From an uncultured Rhodopirellula sp. (GTDB lineage Bacteria > Planctomycetota > Planctomycetia > Pirellulales > Pirellulaceae), in the NCBI GenBank assembly GCA_913061385.1, contig CAJXTM010000182.1, forward strand, positions 1 through 7,055: DNA of 7,055 bases, written 5' to 3'. Each line of letters opens with the position of its first letter. Position 1 is the first letter of the stretch. The position numbers and the translations under genes were made by a program. Shown here piece by piece: positions 5,822 to 7,055 of this stretch. The notes below the pieces were generated by a model, which saw only the letters and a program-made list of their open reading frames with translations, searched no databases and was not told where the DNA came from.

Positions 5822-6244
5822 ATGACCCAACGTGTTCTCATCCTTTGCACAGGAAATTCCTGTCGCTCGCAGATGGCCGAATTTCTCTGGAATCATCTGG
5901 GAGAAGGCGATTGGATTGCTGAGTCTGCAGGCTCAAATCCTGCTGGCTATGTGCATCCGCTTGCTATCTCTGTGATGAAGGAACTTGATCAGGATCTAAG
6001 CAAAGCTACGAGTAAGCACGTGGATCAGTTTCGGGACGAGCCGATTGATCTTGTGGTAACGGTCTGTGACGGTGCCAAAGATTCTTGCCCCGCTCTGCCG
6101 CGTGTAGGCGAATCGCTGCACTGGCCATTTTTTGATCCCGCCGACGCTGTCGGGAGCGATCAAGAGAAAATCCAGGTCTTTCGTGACGTCAGAGATGAAA
6201 TTCGAACTCGAATCAAGGATTTTCTCGCTAACTCAGGTGTGTGA
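5822..6244 (+). CDS. arsC: Arsenate reductase, thioredoxin-coupled, LMW phosphatase fold
   Basis: This is a 140-residue cytoplasmic enzyme that reduces arsenate to arsenite through a cysteine relay recycled by thioredoxin. The phosphatase P-loop CTGNSCR (9-15) is a CX5R motif with nucleophile Cys9. The two relay cysteines fall at Cys82 and Cys89 in VCDGAKDSCP (81-90), the spacing of the Staphylococcus aureus ArsC type. The general-acid Asp105-Pro106 in FFDPAD is also present. Together these separate it from plain low-molecular-weight tyrosine phosphatases, which lack the Cys82/Cys89 pair. The length matches the family. The ATG has the Shine-Dalgarno-like AGGTGA (5809-5814) 7 nt upstream. No ars transporter or ArsR gene lies beside it; it is flanked by a divergent amidohydrolase gene and a convergent small-protein gene, so it appears to be a single-gene unit. 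Confidence 0.95.
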   Translation: MTQRVLILCTGNSCRSQMAEFLWNHLGEGDWIAESAGSNPAGYVHPLAISVMKELDQDLSKATSKHVDQFRDEPIDLVVTVCDGAKDSCPALPRVGESLHWPFFDPADAVGSDQEKIQVFRDVRDEIRTRIKDFLANSGV

Positions 6245-6360
6245 ATCGCGGCCACTGCACGGGTCGAAAATTGGACCGCGACACCCGGCCCCACTTGGCC
6301 AAAGAAAAACGGAGCGGTTGAATCGCTGCAAATGATGCGGCGGCTCTAGGCTCCGATGTG

Positions 6361-6400
6361 ATCGCTAGGTGATGTTCACCGCTTTGGTAATCTGAGCGAT
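6361..6400. repeat. Nested inverted repeats between convergent arsC and the CxxC gene
   Basis: An inner hairpin, GGTGA-TGT-TCACC (6368-6380), sits inside an outer six-base inverted repeat, ATCGCT (6361-6366) and AGCGAT (6395-6400). The 229-bp gap (6245-6473) between the two convergent stops holds no convincing gene. The structure may help end transcription, but there is no T-tract and the stems are short. Confidence 0.25.
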
Positions 6401-6473
6401 GGTGCTTCAAGCATTATGAGAGGCAGACGCTGGAAAAATCGCTTCCGAGTGTGATTTGTCTCGAGTCGACTGT

Positions 6474-6788
6474 TCAGCTTTGCTCTTCGCTAGTCTCATT
6501 CTCTGTCTCTGTGACTTCAGGTGCGGGAGAGGCTGTCTCCAGTTCAACGCGTTTCACCTCGTGTTGCTTGGCAGCGCAAGCCGGGCAAGATGAGACTTCT
6601 CGCATGATCTCAACACCTTGACCGCCACGATCTGGAGTTGGCTCGTCGCGATCGCGGAAATTACGTCCGCCACCACGCTTGAATTCTCGTTTTTGGCTCG
6701 AGTAACGCTTTTCGCGAACTTCGATTACGACGCTGTGACGCGTGGTTTTGGGTGGCGTTATCTGTTGGCAGAAGTGGCAGCGAAACAT
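6474..6788 (-). CDS. Small protein with two CxxC knuckles, probable zinc-binding, uncharacterised
   Basis: Using the ATG at 6788 this is a 104-residue soluble protein. It begins MFRCHFCQQ, a CxxC at residues 4-7. A strongly basic, glycine-rich middle follows (about 25-50, with REKRYSSQKREFKRGGGR), then a second CxxC in CPACAAKQH (68-71), and it ends in an acidic tail rich in Glu, Thr and Ser (about 82-104). Two CxxC pairs separated by about 60 residues suggest one zinc-ribbon-like site. The role is unknown; nucleic-acid or ribosome contact is a guess from the basic middle. The frame is open upstream to an ATG at 6890, but those 34 residues are unremarkable. AGGA lies 9 nt before the ATG at 6788, and CxxC right after the initiator is typical of such proteins. 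I recall similar proteins in planctomycetes, unverified. Confidence 0.7.
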   Translation of the reverse strand: MFRCHFCQQITPPKTTRHSVVIEVREKRYSSQKREFKRGGGRNFRDRDEPTPDRGGQGVEIMREVSSCPACAAKQHEVKRVELETASPAPEVTETENETSEEQS

Positions 6789-6900
6789 GTTCCCAGTTCC
6801 TGTTTGTATTGTGTCTGCAAGCGGGTTAGCGATTCCTTGCTGGTTCCGTGTTCCTTCTTTGCAGGGAGAAACCGAGCCACGGCGGGGCATCTACGAGCCA

Positions 6901-6949
6901 GTTGCCATCAAACAAGGTGCTCAAGTGGAACGTGTCACGTGCTGGCAAC
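6901..6949. repeat. Inverted repeat with internal palindrome upstream of the CxxC gene
   Basis: GTTGCCA (6901-6907) and TGGCAAC (6943-6949) are exact reverse complements. Between them lies the odd palindrome ACGTG-T-CACGT (6930-6940). The element sits 112 bp or more upstream of the ATG at 6788 on the minus strand, in a 220-bp region (6789-7008) with no other convincing gene. It could be a regulator site or an upstream gene's terminator, but chance is not excluded. Confidence 0.3.
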
Positions 6950-7008
6950 AGCAGTTATGCCCAAAATCGAGTCGGCAGGATAGCGTGACTGCGCTGTTTC
7001 GCCTAGCC

Positions 7009-7055
7009 CTGTCTCTTATACACATCTCCGAGCCCACGAGACCGAGGCTGATCTC
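7009..7055 (-). other. Nextera Read 2 adapter plus i7 index read-through, not genomic
   Basis: Positions 7009-7042 are the exact reverse complement of 1-34, beginning with the mosaic end CTGTCTCTTATACACATCT. They are followed by the 8-base CGAGGCTG (7043-7050), which matches a Nextera i7 index (N710 from memory), and by ATCTC, the start of the P7 flow-cell arm. Genomic sequence ends at 7008. Confidence 0.97.

Noticed and set aside
6618..6983. 121-codon plus-strand frame antisense to the CxxC gene
   Set aside because: The opposite strand has two CxxC motifs, a Shine-Dalgarno site and charge-patterned composition, whereas this frame shows no motif or ribosome site.
1..7055. Terminal 34-bp perfect inverted repeats as insertion-sequence ends
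   Set aside because: They match sequencing adapter with index and P7 sequence, there is no transposase in the window, and no 9-bp direct repeat lies next to them.

Overview
The window is a short (about 7 kb) bacterial contig that still carries Illumina Nextera library adapter at both ends (1-34 and 7009-7055), so the biological sequence is 35-7008. Gene style suggests a planctomycete, perhaps Pirellulales: a Tat-exported beta-propeller protein, a small two-CxxC protein of a kind I associate with that phylum, loosely spaced genes and mixed use of Shine-Dalgarno sites. This assignment is inference from gene content and was not tested by any search.

Layout. On the minus strand at the left are three genes in tandem: a class-V aminotransferase-fold PLP enzyme (902-2056), coaD (249-752) and the first 47 codons of an unrecognised protein cut by the adapter (35-175). 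A divergent, promoter-bearing gap of 288 bp leads to a 67-residue two-helix membrane protein on the plus strand (2345-2548). A 396-bp noncoding stretch follows, with a strong hairpin and a 16-bp tandem repeat. Next comes a plus-strand Tat-signal beta-propeller protein resembling oligogalacturonate lyase (2945-4264). It converges on a minus-strand secreted M20-type amidohydrolase (4308-5678), whose upstream region is shared with a divergent thioredoxin-type arsenate reductase (5822-6244). Last is a minus-strand small CxxC...CxxC protein (6474-6788), convergent with arsC.

How the genes work together. Most are housekeeping or single-purpose genes with no visible pathway linking them. CoaD makes dephospho-CoA, ArsC reduces arsenate, and the propeller protein and amidohydrolase are both predicted to be exported, so they may act on polymers or amidated compounds outside the cytoplasm. 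I found no CRISPR array, insertion sequence, phage gene, toxin-antitoxin pair or defence locus, and no convincing undescribed multi-gene system. The points most worth a second look are the end artefacts, the 16-bp tandem repeat before the propeller gene, the symmetric elements in the arsC promoter region, and the small uncharacterised proteins.
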